A DNA stretch of 64,000 nt, from NCBI GenBank assembly GCA_026873275.1, contig JANTUC010000001.1, positions 3,224,001 through 3,288,000 on the forward strand, read 5' to 3'. Each line of letters opens with the position of its first letter. Position 1 is the first letter of the stretch. Position numbers and translations under genes: made by a program. The stretch is from Pseudopithomyces maydicus. Lineage: Eukaryota; Ascomycota; Dothideomycetes; Pleosporales; Didymosphaeriaceae. A model generated the notes under the pieces. The model saw only the letters and a program-made list of their open reading frames with translations, did no database searches and had not been told where the DNA came from. This document shows, one piece after another, positions 34,007 through 46,307 of the stretch.

Positions 34007-34124
34007 ATTGCGCGTATACAATGTTGTCGTATCATGTTCCTGTCACAATCCTCCTGTAGATCAAAGGCTACTAGTACTGGCTCCTCTAGCCTATTGCTCA
34101 ATATGATAATATATAGGTATGCTC

Positions 34125-35010
34125 CTAAATTGGTATTGCATTGCTGTCATTCAGCAATCCAGCAATGCCCATGAAAAGCTCTGCTATCTCAACAACAATC
34201 CCCAAAATATGTTCCCTACCTTCAACATCAATGCCATGACCACCCTTAAAGCTTCGTACCAGCTCAATCCCACTCTTATCTAAAGACGCCTGTCGCACGT
34301 CCGGCGTCACAATGGTGTCGTACTCACCCCATACATAAGCAACAGAACCCACGTAATTCACATCATCGTACGGAGCATAAGATACAGCTGTCCCTACTGC
34401 AGTCGCAGCCGCTGGTAGCATCTCTTTCAGGCGCGCTTCTGCCTTGTGAGTCGGTAAAGACGGCCATATCCTTTGCGCATCCGTGAACATCAACGTCCCT
34501 GGTTTCTCCTGGTTTCCATCAATACAAGTTTGGATGTTTCCGAAAACATTGTAACAGAGAACAGTAGGATCAATAAGTTCAGATACGTACCCCCGACCCA
34601 ACCCACTCAGGAATTTCACTCCCTATCCCCAGCGCCTGCAATGCAGACTCGCCGGGTGCCACACAAAATGACGCAATGTATATAATGCCTAAGATGCCCC
34701 CAGACTCACCGCGCGCGGCGCGCTCGCGAAAGCTCAGTCCCCGGGTGGCACTTGCGCCGTACGCACCTCCGTAAGAGTGGCATAGGAGTACGACGTTCTT
34801 GCCTGCGGAGAGGAGAGGAGCGAGTACGGAGTCGCGGATGAAAGTTATGTCGTTGTCTACGGTGATGGATGTAGCGTCTTCGGCGGTTATACTTGGAGGA
34901 TCATGAGAGACGGTGGGATAATCACGGAGTGAGAAATCGGTGCAGAGCGAGGCGTACTGCGAGGAGGGCGTACCGGCTCCATTTATGATGGCTATAGTGG
35001 GATTGACCAT
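34125..35010 (-). CDS. Alpha/beta hydrolase, frame break or intron near 34590
   Basis: The first frame (from 35010) begins TIAIINGAG, contains the nucleophile elbow LLCHSYGGAYG and reaches EIPEWVGSG. The second frame (to 34125) carries YVWGEYDTIVTPDVRQ with the usual Asp, and FKGGHGIDVEGRE with the catalytic-type His. Two models fit. One is a real intron at 34509-34590 (good GTACGT donor, no clear branch site), giving 267 residues. The other is one extra base in the run at 34590-34594, giving about 294 residues and keeping a stretch (ELIDPTVLCYNVFGN) that looks coding. I lean slightly to the second. The substrate is unknown; this is a single-domain esterase or hydrolase of the AB-hydrolase-1 type. 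Confidence 0.75.
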
Positions 35011-36108
35011 AGGGGAGAGAGAAATTGTTTGGTATATAGGAGTGGAGCTTGCGTTTCGGCTGGTTCAGAAATAAATAGGTGGGTAGAATTTGGGGGCCCT
35101 GGTATGACGTGAGGCTAAGAAGATGGTAGATTGGTCAGTCATGATCTTGAGCTGACCTGGAATGGGAGACCATATTCCTAAAAAGATGGTTGGCGCTAGT
35201 AATCCTCAAATGCGAGGGGGCCAATTTTTCTGCACTCTACCTTCCGCGGAGCATCATCAGGATGTATCCTTGATATAGTACGTGCCCTGAAGATTATCAT
35301 AGTCAAAATAGTACTTTTTTCCTCTGCCATCCTTTTCATAGAATCGTTGCTAACATTGACCCAATAACCAGATATCTCTCACCAGGGTTCGTGTAGTGTA
35401 AATGAAAAGTTTAATAACTAAGCAGATTACATAAGGCTGGGCTACAGAGATTATACATGCTAAATAGTACTCTTTCGGAAGCAGAGAAAGCCTTTTCATG
35501 GAGTCAAGCCGCTTGTACATCATTCAATTTTTTATTGACACCACCCGTGAAGATTGAAGTCTTTTTTTACTCGGACATTCTGACAGAAATATTAAATCTA
35601 GGCCAGGATTCAGCAGTTTCCGACCAGGGTTCCAAGTTTCATGGTAGATTAGGACTATTCCACATGGACTCTGAGATGAAATCCAGTTCAATCCAAGCAG
35701 GAGATTTGATTTGCATCGCTGAATTGAAGGGGTTTTTCCTCCAATCGCACCTTACCGCCTCTCCAAGAATATTGCATCAATATACTCGCGTGCTTTTGTC
35801 CCAATTAAATAAGAACCGACTGATTCCATGATTTTTATAGACAATAGCTTGGTTTCAGTAAAGCCGAATGGGTGCATACCGAAATCATATCAGCTGGAAT
35901 TCTTCCATCGTTGGTTAGAAGCCCGTTTTTCCATTCAGTGACAGCATGCCCAAACATATAACTGCTAGTGATTAAACTGTTGTTGCTTTTTTAGTTCCCT
36001 TGCGTTTTCTCCAAAGACTTAATTTCACCATCTAACATGCTGAATTTGTTACTCAAATCTGTCTCCGCCTAGCCATCACCAGGCGTCGTCGTCAGCTACC
36101 TTTTCACT
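35011..36108. other. Intergenic, 1.1 kb
   Basis: AT-rich. A 124-codon frame at 35457-35831 has no recognised domain and unlikely composition. Promoter of the hydrolase gene and 3' flank of the GTPase gene. Confidence 0.45.
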
Positions 36109-37367
36109 TCAACCCAGCACATCTAGAAGACTCTCTCTAAACCCTTCTTGCCCAACTCCCTTCCCAATAAGTACTAACTTCGCCTCTTGGTCTTCTGCCC
36201 CCGTGTCTTTCCCATCATTAACATCATACACATTCCTCACCCCCTGCACCAACAACACCTTCTCCCCTATTACCGGAATCCTCCCCTTCAACCGATGCAC
36301 CTCAAAATACCCCACGTCCCTCCCACCCGGAAGCTTCTCTTCCCAAAGCACAGTCCTCAACCACCTATCAAACTTCTCCACTTGCTCTTCTCTCAAGGCC
36401 GGAAACACAACCGTAGACGTCGAAATCGCCGGATCAAGATGCGAGTGCCCCTTCGCCGCGAAACTCAAATCCCCCACTTCCACCGCATCATAAGCATGCA
36501 AATCTAGTATGAACCCAGATAGATCGGGAACCCTCGACTTCTCCGTGACCGTGACCTTGGCCAGGGAATTGATCGCTCGCACGCGCCCTTCTACCTTTTT
36601 CATCTCCTCCTCGTCGACGAGATCCGCTTTGTTAATAACCAGCACATCTGCGTGCGAAATCTGCAAATGCGCAGTCGTCAAGAGCGGTCCCTCATGCCCA
36701 TCGCCATGTTCCCGCTCCTCCTTCTTTCTCTGTTCCGCCGCCTCAGCATCGTCACCGTACCCTTCGTCCAGCGACCGAAGCACGTTCTTCGCATCCACAA
36801 GCGTCACGATGCCGTCCAAGAAGATCGAACTACCTAGCCCCTCGTCAAGCCAGAACAACGGCGCGATGTTACCCGGGTCAGCGAGCCCCGTCGTCTCGAG
36901 CAGGATGTAGTCGAAGTCGCCGCTGTGCTCCATTAGGTTTTCGATGGCGGCGACGCCGACGTCTTTCACGGAGCAGCAGATGCAGCCGTTGGCGAGTGGG
37001 ACGAAGGGGACTTTGGAGGCGGAGGTGGAGTTTGCGTCCGATACGGTGAGTTGTTTTTCGATGTCGATGGAGTCGCCGAATTCGTTGACTACGGGCGTAA
37101 GGGAGGTCGTAGGATAGGAATGATGGTAGACTTGATAGTAGACTTACGGATGACGGCGATCTTCTTGCCATGTTGGGCGGTGAGGATGTAGTTTAGGAGG
37201 GTGGTTTTACCCGCGCCGAGGTAGCCGGTTACAATTGTAATGGGGACTTTCTTTTTGAGAGAAGGGGATTTCGAGGTGGGAATGAGGGAAGGGGCTTCGT
37301 CGTCATCGAGGTTGTTGGGTTGTTGGACGAGGGAGGGGATTTCGTCGTCTGAAATGTCGCTGCTCAT
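36109..37367 (-). CDS. COG0523/G3E GTPase, ZNG1-like zinc metallochaperone
   Basis: Exons 37148-37367 and 36109-37088 (59-nt intron) give 399 residues. Walker A is TGYLGAGKTTLLNY (48-60). The metal-binding Cys-x-Cys-Cys lies at 109-112 in NGCICCSVKD. Switch and guanine motifs include LLETTGLADPG and VLVINKADLVDEEE. The CobW C-terminal domain starts near DRWLRTVLWEEKLPGG. An E-R-E-H-G-D-G-H-E segment could hold extra metal. ZNG1 proteins hand zinc to methionine aminopeptidase 1 through an N-terminal acidic CPELVP-type motif; here the N-terminus has two related acidic segments (DDEIPSLV and DDDEAPSLIP) without the Cys. The function is inferred from the family. Confidence 0.92.
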
Positions 37368-38026
37368 ATTGGGGATGTTCTGATGAGAGATATGTTGAAG
37401 TTGACTGTCTTCCAGTAAAAGCTAAAACAGTTAGTACTTTGCTATTCCAAACATGGGAGGATTTGTCATGATGAGGAGAAGCTGTGTTCGATGTGAAATA
37501 CTTGCTCGCACGGTTTCGAAACAATTTTTTTACTGTATACCGCAAGACTGCTGTTCCGGTACTCTAGAATTGGATCTTGATGTGGTCCAAATTACGAAAA
37601 AGGATAAATCAAGACATGGATTTAGACAGTAGAGACGTCTCAGTATACACAGTAGTGGGTACTATATTCCGATTCCGAACATGAACTGCGGAATTTGCGA
37701 TGCACGGTCGATGACGTAGCTGGGGTCATGTACGGTATGACAAGGAAGTCTAGCATACTTACATAGATTCGGATCGACAGTAGGAGGGCCAACTAGTCGC
37801 ACGTATACAGAATCCAAGCTGTACGTACTGAAAGATACTGCCGGGTTCGTTCCGCAGATGATGTGGGCGTGAACGCGCCTTCCCTATTTTACCCTAGCTC
37901 GGTACGCGAATCCAGCGTCACAACTGCAACTTCGAGGCACTGTACCCGACGTCCACGGCCCAAACAAACACCGCGTTCTCCTGCGCCGCTCACCGCTTCG
38001 GCCCCTCTCGATATCCTCTGCGTACA
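37368..38026. other. Divergent intergenic region (ZNG1-like / MOB4)
   Basis: 659 bases between opposed start codons. No gene seen. The last 100 bases are GC- and pyrimidine-rich. Confidence 0.5.
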
Positions 38027-39497
38027 ATGGCTTCCGCGCCTTCGCCGTCGAGCTCGCCGCGCCTTCCTAGCCCGCCGCCGATCGCAGAGGACCAGCTTTC
38101 TCCGCTCCCCGCGACCGAAGAGCAGCAGAAGCTCTTTAGCTCCCTAGACAATGGCGCTTCGAGGCGCATACGGCCAGGGACCAAGGCGGAAGACATGATG
38201 GAGGGACCACCGCTGGTGGAGCTATCCGAGGTATTAGACGGCCGGTTATGGATGAGATGGTAGACTGAGGCTAATACCTCTGCAGATTGACTCGGCATTC
38301 CAGTTGACAGAGCATCTCAAGGCTCTTCATAATTTCCTCACACATCCCATTGGCTCAGACTCCGTGACACCGGTCGACAGAGAGATTGCACAGAAATTGG
38401 CGACGCCGCCCGAGAACGTGGATAAGACGCTGTGGCTATACGAGCTCTGTCGGTTCCTGACGCAGAAAGTGAACGCCATTATTACCGCGCTATTCTCCGA
38501 CAGCCCGCCGTGTTCGTCCATAACCTGCCCCGAAATGCGCGCCTCCGAATGGCAGTACCTTTGCGCCGTCCACGACCCGCCCAAGTCCTGCTGCGCCATC
38601 GATTACTGCTGCCACACGTTGGACTGGGCGGCGAACACATTGACTTCACCCAAAAATTTCCCCTCGCGGTTGGCCTTGGGGTCCGACCAGTCGACACAGC
38701 ACCAGCAGCAGAGAAACCTTACCAATATATTTCGACGAGTGTATAGAATCTTTGCACATGCTTGGTTCCAGCATCGCGAAATGTTCTGGAAAGTCGAGGG
38801 CAGGACTGGATTGTACATACTATTCAAGACGGTCTGCGATGCTTACGGCCTAATTCCGGAAGACAATTACACAATACCACCCGAGGCTGAGGGTCTGGAC
38901 GACTCGGAAGAGGCAACGATGGCTCCGCCGGTGATCCTGAAGCGGGAGCCTTCAGGACCCGGACCCCTGGAATCGGAAAATAGTTCCGTGATCGAAGCCG
39001 GGGAGCATACGCTATCCACTGCCGGAACTACGAAACGGCACCGCCACTCACCATCGGTCAGCGCGACGTCGGTGTCCACGGTACTGGAAGAGAGCGAAGA
39101 GGAAGAAGCCGAGCCGAAAGATGGATCGGCGAAGTTAGACGAGGAGACGGGTTCCGCTGCCGAGACAACGTCTGGACAGGGCGCCGCGGAGCACGAGCAA
39201 GATCACGCAGCAGGAGATGAGATGGGCGAATCGAAAGCCACAGCTGGCAGTGAGTCCCACGCTACTGAAGAGCCGGATAAGCAAAGTGCTAGCGAGGGAG
39301 ATCACGAAGTGCAGGCCAATGAAACGGTCGGTAACGCTGAGGCTACTGCTAGTGACGAAAGCGCTCCTGAAGCACTAGTGACGGGCGAGGAGAAAGAGGA
39401 GCAGGAGACGCACGAGACGGAGGCGCAAGATGAACCGGAGAAACAGGAAAAAGACGACGCGGCTGGTGAAGCGGGAAAGGCTGCCTCGAAGGAGTAG
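38027..39497 (+). CDS. MOB4/phocein-family protein (STRIPAK subunit) with long acidic tail
   Basis: Exons 38027-38230 and 38286-39497 give 471 residues. The Mob/phocein core is highly conserved: CPEMRASEWQYLCAVHDPP, KSCCAIDYCCHTLDWAANTL, SPKNFPSRL, RRVYRIFAHAWFQHREMFW and GLIPEDNYTIPPEAEG. These contain the Cys2-His2 zinc site (Cys-x4-Cys and His-x4-His). Phocein (MOB3 in Sordaria) is a core subunit of the STRIPAK phosphatase-kinase complex, which controls hyphal fusion and fruiting body formation. Past residue 300 comes a Glu/Ala/Ser/Lys-rich tail of about 170 residues that is not part of the fold and looks disordered. Confidence 0.93.
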
Positions 39498-40920
39498 CAG
39501 GCATGCAATAAGAGCAGGGGTATGGGTATGTAATTATAATATTAACGATGGGAGACGGGAGCAAGAGATGGAATTGTTATCATCCCCCAGGGGCGGGTTT
39601 GAGGGGCGCAGAGATATCCAGCGGGTCGTCCGCATCAGGCGCAGGGGGTTAGCATTATGTAATTAGAGGAACACTTTTTTTCGTGGTGGAGGGCTTTGGC
39701 ACTCGGTTTCAAGATGAAGGTCGAGCAATTCCCCTGCCGTGTTATCCATGTTGGTGGGAACGCCTCGCGTGCATGTGCATGGTGCATGGCCGATGGAGCA
39801 GCAGGCAGGCGCTTAAGCGCTTAATACGGGCGGCGGCCGGGGGTTAAAATAAAAAATCACGAATGCAGTTTGTGAAAGCAGGCTGCTGCAATGCAGTTGA
39901 GAGACGGGAGTCGGGCTGACGTAGGGTAGACGTATTCGGGAAGCCGATAGCTGGAGCCGAACGGGCGGGAGGGTGAACGCGAAAGCGAGGGGCACGGCGC
40001 CACGGGACGAAAGCGAGGGCGGTGGTATTGATCGGTGTGACGGGCGGTGGAGGGATTTGTGTGTGGCGGAAGACGACAGGTCGGTCGCACGACAAACGGG
40101 TTTGGTGCGACTGTTCTGGGAGGGGGTGGAGGGGGTGTTTTTGCTCGCGGGGTCGGGTTGCAGGGTGCCCAGACGAAGAGCGCGTCTCGTCTCGTATGGT
40201 TTTGGACGGCAAGGTTTCGCATGCATCGCATGCGCAGAAGAAGGGCTTGGCACGATGGTGCAGCGATCTGGGGTAGGCAGGGTGATTGGGCGGCGTTGGG
40301 GTGGGCGGCACGGATGCTCTGGCGGCGTGTGGAGAGGGCCGAAGGAGGCGGCGCGAAACCAATTACACGGATCGGGAACGGCGGGCACGTGCGATGAGAC
40401 GATGGAATTAGTTGACGTTGAGACGATAGAGGACGGATAGACTCTCGAGGGAGGGCGAGGGGCACAAGGTTGGCTGCGCTGCGGGCGCGCGAGGGCATGG
40501 TGGCTAGTGTGCGTCTGCTAGCGCTTGTTGAGCGCGAGTGCGTGGTGTTGAGGTTGGAGGTGGGCGGGCGGAGAGGGCGGAGGGGAGGAGGGCTGGAGGG
40601 AGGGAGGGACGCACTGCGGGTTGGTTGTGGAGACTGCGCGTGTTGGCATGGACCATGGCTGCGCTGCGCTGCGTCGGGCGGGCTGACGCCGCGAGGGCGC
40701 AGGCAGGCAGACAGCAGCCCGCCGTGGGCCTGCCTCTCGACCTGCGACGGCCGCGACGGGAGCAGGGCAGGCGTGTACGGGAGGAAGCAGTGGAGTCGAG
40801 CAGAGTCGAGCCGGAACAAGGACGCTGGGCTGGCACCCCCACGAGCTGTCAGGTCGGCCATCCCACTCACGACCAGGCGGCGCGCCAGGGCTTCGCTACT
40901 CCACACTGGCCCCCGACCGC

Positions 40921-41040
40921 CGTGCGTGCGTGCGTGCGTACGTGCGTGGTGCTGGTGCCGGTGCCGGTGCTGGTGCTGGTGCTGGTGCGCGTCGAGTCGA
41001 GTCGCCATCCAGCGTCCCCCAGCGTCCCCCAGCGTCCCCC
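40921..41040. repeat. Cluster of microsatellite/minisatellite repeats
   Basis: Three simple arrays lie back to back: CGTG units (40921-40947), GGTGCT/GGTGCC hexamers (about 40948-40988), and three exact copies of AGCGTCCCCC (41011-41040). They sit in the non-coding leader and are likely to vary in length between strains. Confidence 0.85.
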
Positions 41041-41454
41041 CAGACTGCGGCCTTTTTGGCTCGAGTGCCAGCCGCCGTATAGCTGGGCGCGATACGGTCC
41101 TAGTTCTACCTGCTGCTCCGCTGCCTCCGCCGCCTGCCAGCCCTCCCCCGGCCGCCGCGCTCGCCCCCCAGCACCAGACCGGGTGTTTACTTCCAGGCTC
41201 ACGCCAGGGTCTGCCCTTTATCGCGGCTAGTGCGGAAGATCACCTCGACACGGCCGTCGTGTGCATTCCATTCCTCGCGCCGCTTACATAGCTCGCCGCA
41301 GCTCATTATCCACGGGCACCCCCATCCTCCCCCCTCTGCTGCTTCTTCCCCACGCCTTCCTAGTCGACGGTGCTTTCCGCAAGTGTAGTCGAGCCCTCCT
41401 CGGCCGCACCCGCACCGACACCCGCACCCACCCACCGCCGCTCCACCCCAAAAG

Positions 41455-41530
41455 AGGCGCCCCAGAGCCCCCCAAGAGCCCCCCAAGAGCCCAAGAGCCC
41501 ACCAGCCCACCAGCCCAGCCCAGGAGCCCA
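41455..41530. repeat. C-rich imperfect repeat
   Basis: Imperfect units of the type CCCCCCAAGAG and CCCACCAG are tandemly arrayed in the leader upstream of the C2H2/Fungal_trans gene. Confidence 0.7.
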
Positions 41531-41759
41531 CCGCAGCCCCCAGTCCCGTGACCGCCCATCGCTGCCCAGGTCGTCGCCCAACCCACCGTGCTTTTGCCGT
41601 GCTCGTGCTACCAGCCTCAGCGCCCCCGATCGTACTAATCCGCCCAGCGCCAGCCCTGTCCAGCCGCGCACGCGGGTCGAGAGACGCCCGAGGCGACACC
41701 ACCCGACCGAGACGCGCTTCCCGTCTCTCCCAACTCTCCACGCCTCTCTCGTGCCCCCG

Positions 41760-44700
41760 ATGACTGCTCAAATCCTGCCAATGCACGCAGGCCAGGGCCC
41801 GGATTTTGGCAAACTCCAAACCTTTCCCCAGAAAATGGACACCTCCACCGGCGCCCAAGACACCCCCACTTCCCCGGATCGCCCCGACGACGACAGAGGC
41901 CGCCGACGCGACCGCGACGACGCCGACCAGGACAACGCCGACCCCAGCGACCACCCAGACGGCACCGGCTCGTCGCGCAAGAGACGGCGCAGCAGGAAGG
42001 GCCTCGACAAGAAGTTCGAATGCCCCCACTCGGGCTGCGGCAAGAGCTACTCGCGCGCCGAGCATCTGTACAGGCACCAGCTGAACCGTACGTCGCTCCC
42101 AGACCTGCCCAGTCCAACACGAAGCTGACCACCGAGTTGCAGACAACCCCAAGCAGATATACCACTGCGATTTCCCCGACTGCCACCGTTCGTTCGTCCG
42201 CCAAGATCTCTGCGCAAGACACAAGGAGAGGCACACGGCCCGGGGCTCCCAGCTGCTACGCAAGGACACCTTCATGCAGAACCTGAACCCAATAGTGACG
42301 GCTGCCATGGCGAACAAGACCGAAGCGAACAGCAAGCTGGGTCCCATCAAAAACTCGCCCACGGTAGGTGCAACGCTGCCTGCTGTCTGCCAGAATGTTC
42401 GCTAACCTGCCTTAGATGCCACAGGGAGGCCAGGAGCGCTATGGGCTGCAATCACCCGGATCGTCTGTAGCAGGTCCTTCAGCAGGCTCACAAATGTCGC
42501 CACCCAGTGTCTACTCACCGGGCTCGAATACGGGACGCCATAATTCGCTCCATCGAGCAGGCAGCGATGAATCGTATCGCAGTAGTGCTGATGTCAAGCC
42601 TCAGCCTTACGACTTGCAGACCCGGGGCGCTGGAAGCTTTGCACCCCCACCGCGCCCCTCCCAGTTTGGGAACTTCGGAAGTGGGCAAACATCCCACCAC
42701 AACTCTCCCCATATGGGGAACGGCAGCTACCAACGGCCCGAGTTGCGAACTCAGACATCCAACATGTCATCGTATGGCTCGTCGTCGCCTTACAACTCTA
42801 CTGCCACCCCCACGCAATCATACACACCCTCGGCGCCTTCAGCCTCCTACTCTGCTAACTCAACAGGCGGCTACCCACAGCAACAGCAACAACAACAGCA
42901 GCAGCCACAGCAGCAGCAGCCGCCACAATCGCAACAGACCTACCCACCTTTCTCCTCGCTGCCCCCTCCCGAGTACCCACAGCAGAGCGCTACACCTCCT
43001 GTCGCGAAGAATGAAGACAACCAGTACTACAATGGCACTTCGGGACAGACGCCCATGAATGGGGTTGAAGCGACCTCACATATAGATACTCGTATGAACG
43101 GCGTCTCCGAGGCCATCATGGAACAGACACCGTCGTATGCCGTACCCATGTTCGGCGGGGAAGGCTACAGTCGCTCCCCATTTGCTATGGCAGACGACTT
43201 TGCGGCGTGGCTATTTAACGATTCTCAATTCGGTCCCGGTGCTTCACCAATGACTGGTCCAGGTAACCCCAACTCTAACGTGGGCATGTCTGCGCAGATT
43301 GGGTTGCAAGCGCCCTATTTCAGTTACGATCCGCTCGTCTCTAATCCTTTCCCCAATCAACCGCCGCCAGTCCACCCTATGGCTGTCAACAGCATCCTCG
43401 ATACCTCGCTACCGGAATCCGCATTATCCGAGGAAAAACGCAAAGATCTGCTTGATCTTATAACAATTCGATTTAACGAAACGGATCACGCGCCCGTGAA
43501 GAAGCAGAAGGAGGACTTGCTCGAAGGCGACAAAGAGAGGAACGATCACGTTCTGAGTCTGTATATGATGCAGCAGTACATCGGTGCCTATTGGCTACAT
43601 TTCCACCCCCAGTTGCCAATTCTACACAAGCCGACTTTCAACGCCTCTTCCTGTCCGGATCTTCTTCTGTTGTGCGTGATGTGCTTGGGTGCCTCGTGCC
43701 TCGACAAGAGCTATGGCGAGGAGGCAACACAGTCGTGCGCTCAGCTGTCCAACTTTTTGGCATGGCATTTGCGCTGGGAAATCTTCATGGATGCTGATTT
43801 CAGGCCGCCTGCAAAACTCTGGGTGTTCCAAGCCCTGCTGCTGCTCGAGATCTTCGAAAAGATGTACTCGACACGTCCTCTACACGAAAGAGCCCACATT
43901 CACCACGCAACAACGCTCACGCTAATGAGGCGGGGTAGTTCACTCATCGGCAGATCTGCGCTGGATTCTCCTCCTAGTCACAGCGGTGCCAGCAACAAGG
44001 GCAGCCATATAAACACACCAGATGAGTGGTGGAATCATTGGATTACCAATGAGGCCACGAGGAGAGCTGCATTTGCTGCTTTCGTCATGGACAGCATTCA
44101 TGCCACAATGTTTGGTCACAGTGCAGTCATGGTTGCTCATGAGATGCGTCTCCCTCTTCCTTGTGACGAAGCGCTTTGGTCGGCAACCAGTAGCTCCGAA
44201 GTCGGACGAGTAGAGGCCAGCCTACATTCCAACGGCATAAAACACACCACATTCCTCGATGGCCTGAAGAAAACACTAAATGGCCAGACTGTACGCACTA
44301 ACTCGTTCGGCCGGACCATCTTGATGGCAGGTTTGCTCAGTGTTTCTTGGCACATGAACCAGCGAGATCTGCAAGTGAGCTCCCTCGGCGTATCAACCGT
44401 ACTAGGCGGACGCGACAAATGGCGCGGCTCACTCACCAGAGCCTTCGACTTTTGGAAACAAGACTTCGACAAGTCCCTGGCCAAACCCAATGATTTCAAC
44501 ACCCCTGGTGCACATTCGTACTCTAACAGCAGTTCCGACGATAACATCTTCGAATCGAGAACCGTACTACACCACCTCGCTCACATGGCTATGCACGTCG
44601 ACATTGTAGACTGCCAGATCTACGCCGGTGCCAACCGCCTCCTCGGCCGCTCCATCACCCTCCTCGATTCCAACGGCGCCCGCAAACGCATGCAAGAACA

Positions 44701-45174
44701 CTGGGCCCCCACAGCCCGCGCCCGAGACGCCACCTTCTACGCCCTCCGCTTCCTCTCCGCCGTCCTCATAACAGACGAACCTTCCTCCGCGGGTCGTCCC
44801 CCGTCCCCCGCTTCAACTACTCCGCCCGCAACGACTTCCTGCTCAACCGCCCGTGGGTCCTGTACTTCGCGGCGCTCATCGTGTGGAGCTACGGCTTTGC
44901 GCTCGACGGCGAGGTCCAGCAGCCGTACGTGCTGACGACGTATGAGGATAAGGAGCGCGACATGGTGCGATTCTTGCAGCGGGTGGGTGGCGTGAGGGCG
45001 CCCGACGACTTGGCCAAGATGCCGGATAGGAATGCGTGTTTGGGGCTCTTGCTGCTGCTGAGGGATATGTTTAGGAAGACGAGGTGGGAGCTGCTGCATG
45101 AGGCGTGTAATTTGTTGACGAATTGCATTGTGCAGCTTGTGCCGAGGTATGAGGATACGGATGCGGGGAGATGA
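41760..45174 (+). CDS. C2H2 plus Fungal_trans transcription factor, one-base frame break in assembly
   Basis: Exons 41760-42087, 42143-42363 and 42416-45174. With one base restored in the C runs at 44798-44809 the product is 1102 residues. Two Cys2-His2 fingers lie at about residues 87-137 (ECPHSGCGKSYSRAEHLYRHQ, then CDFPDCHRSFVRQDLCARH). The last zinc-ligand His of finger 1 is completed across intron 1. A Ser/Pro/Gly-rich linker includes a polyglutamine run near residue 337. The Fungal_trans-type middle homology region follows (QYIGAYWLHFHPQLPILHKP onward to residue 1000). The conventional frame ends in a nonsense tail at 44935, whereas the second frame (FNYSARNDFLLNRPWVLYF) continues the domain to 45174. 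A nuclear regulator is expected. It belongs to the class containing AmdX/Klf1-like factors; orthology is not established. Confidence 0.9.
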
Positions 45175-46307
45175 TGAATCAATCAAATGAGTGGGATGGA
45201 ATGAGCAGGGTGGGTGGATGAGGGGAGATGTCAGGAGATGATGGTGATTTATTTCTCTTTTTTCTTTTTGTGCGCGTGATATCCTGGTCGAATTTGTTCG
45301 GTTTTGATGTTCTACTCCTTCCTTTTTTATCAGGATAAACTTGGAATGGGTCGAATTGGGTTATATGCTGTGTGGAAATTAGCGGGCGAGTTTTTTTTTG
45401 GATTTGGGATTATTGGTTTTCTTCTTCTCGCTCTTTCTCTCGCTTCTTCTCATGTTCATGTTATGATTGTGTATGTTGAATCCGGATGTACATATAGGGC
45501 TTGGGTGGTAAATTGGTGATGGACAGTATGGTGCGGTCTGGTGTGGTGTGGTGGTAGACGGATATTGATGCTCAGATGATGATGCTTTATACCCGGTGGT
45601 ATTTTTGCTTCGGTTATGATGATGAAGGGAGTGGATAGTAAATACGATGCTGTGTGGTATGGTATAAAAGATGAATGGATCGATGTATGGGTGACATGAT
45701 CTTGGTTATATGCATGTTTGTGAATGTGGATGATAGTGTTTGAAAATGTGAGGAAGAAAAAGATGGTTAAATGCAGGGCAATCTATATATTGTATAATCT
45801 GACATTGGAAGGTGTTTAGTTTATCGGTTTTCACGTTTTAAGGGAGACATCTTCATGAGAAGGCAACAGACTTATCCGCTAAGAGAGAGGGAAAAGAAAA
45901 ATCTTTCAATCGAAAGCTAGACAAATGCTTTCACAGCCTTTGCATACATACATAGGTACAGACAGACAAGACGTCGGTCAATCCTCCTTCAATGCGCCAT
46001 TCATCCAGCTATCCACCCAAGCAATCCAAACGAACGCCGTGCGCTTGTCCGCCGCTCGTGCCCGCCCAAGTAAAGAGCCAACAAATTACAAGAGAAAGAG
46101 AGAGAGAAAGGTAACTATATCGCATACACCACTGAAGCAAGGTTTCCTAGCATCACGTTTCTCACCCGATAAGATGGAGATGTGAGGTTCCACCTTCGCC
46201 TCCTACCACGCTCTCCTCCACTTCCTCTCTCTACCATCTCTCTCCCTCTGTTTTTTCTCCAAATGAATCATCCATCACAAATACCAACTCCATCCACAAC
46301 TTCCCCC
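45175..46307. other. Convergent intergenic region, 1.1 kb
   Basis: The T/G-rich 3' flank of the transcription factor gene and the 3' flank of the nucleoporin gene. A 71-codon frame at 45304-45519 is probably chance. No gene seen. Confidence 0.5.

Larger units (their letters stand above)
39498..41759. promoter_or_regulatory. GC-rich 2.2-kb leader/promoter of the C2H2/Fungal_trans gene
   Basis: Very GC-rich with simple repeats and long frames on both strands (up to 383 codons) that contain only Pro/Arg/Ser/His-rich low-complexity sequence. No protein domain is recognisable in any frame. The likely content is a long promoter plus 5' UTR. Short upstream ATGs are frequent, so translational control of the factor is possible. 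The last 400 bases before the start are almost purely C-rich on the plus strand. Confidence 0.5.

Noticed and set aside
35457..35831. 124-codon frame between the hydrolase and GTPase genes
   Set aside because: No recognisable motif; composition typical of AT-rich intergenic DNA.
39857..41008. 383-codon minus-strand frame rich in His/Arg/Pro, and overlapping long plus-strand frames (40470-41291)
   Set aside because: Open only because the region is GC-rich; composition is low-complexity, frames on both strands are equally long and no domain is visible.
41199..42362. 387-codon minus-strand frame opposite the C2H2/Fungal_trans gene
   Set aside because: Shadow of the GC-rich leader and zinc-finger exons; Gly/Arg/Trp-rich, no domain.
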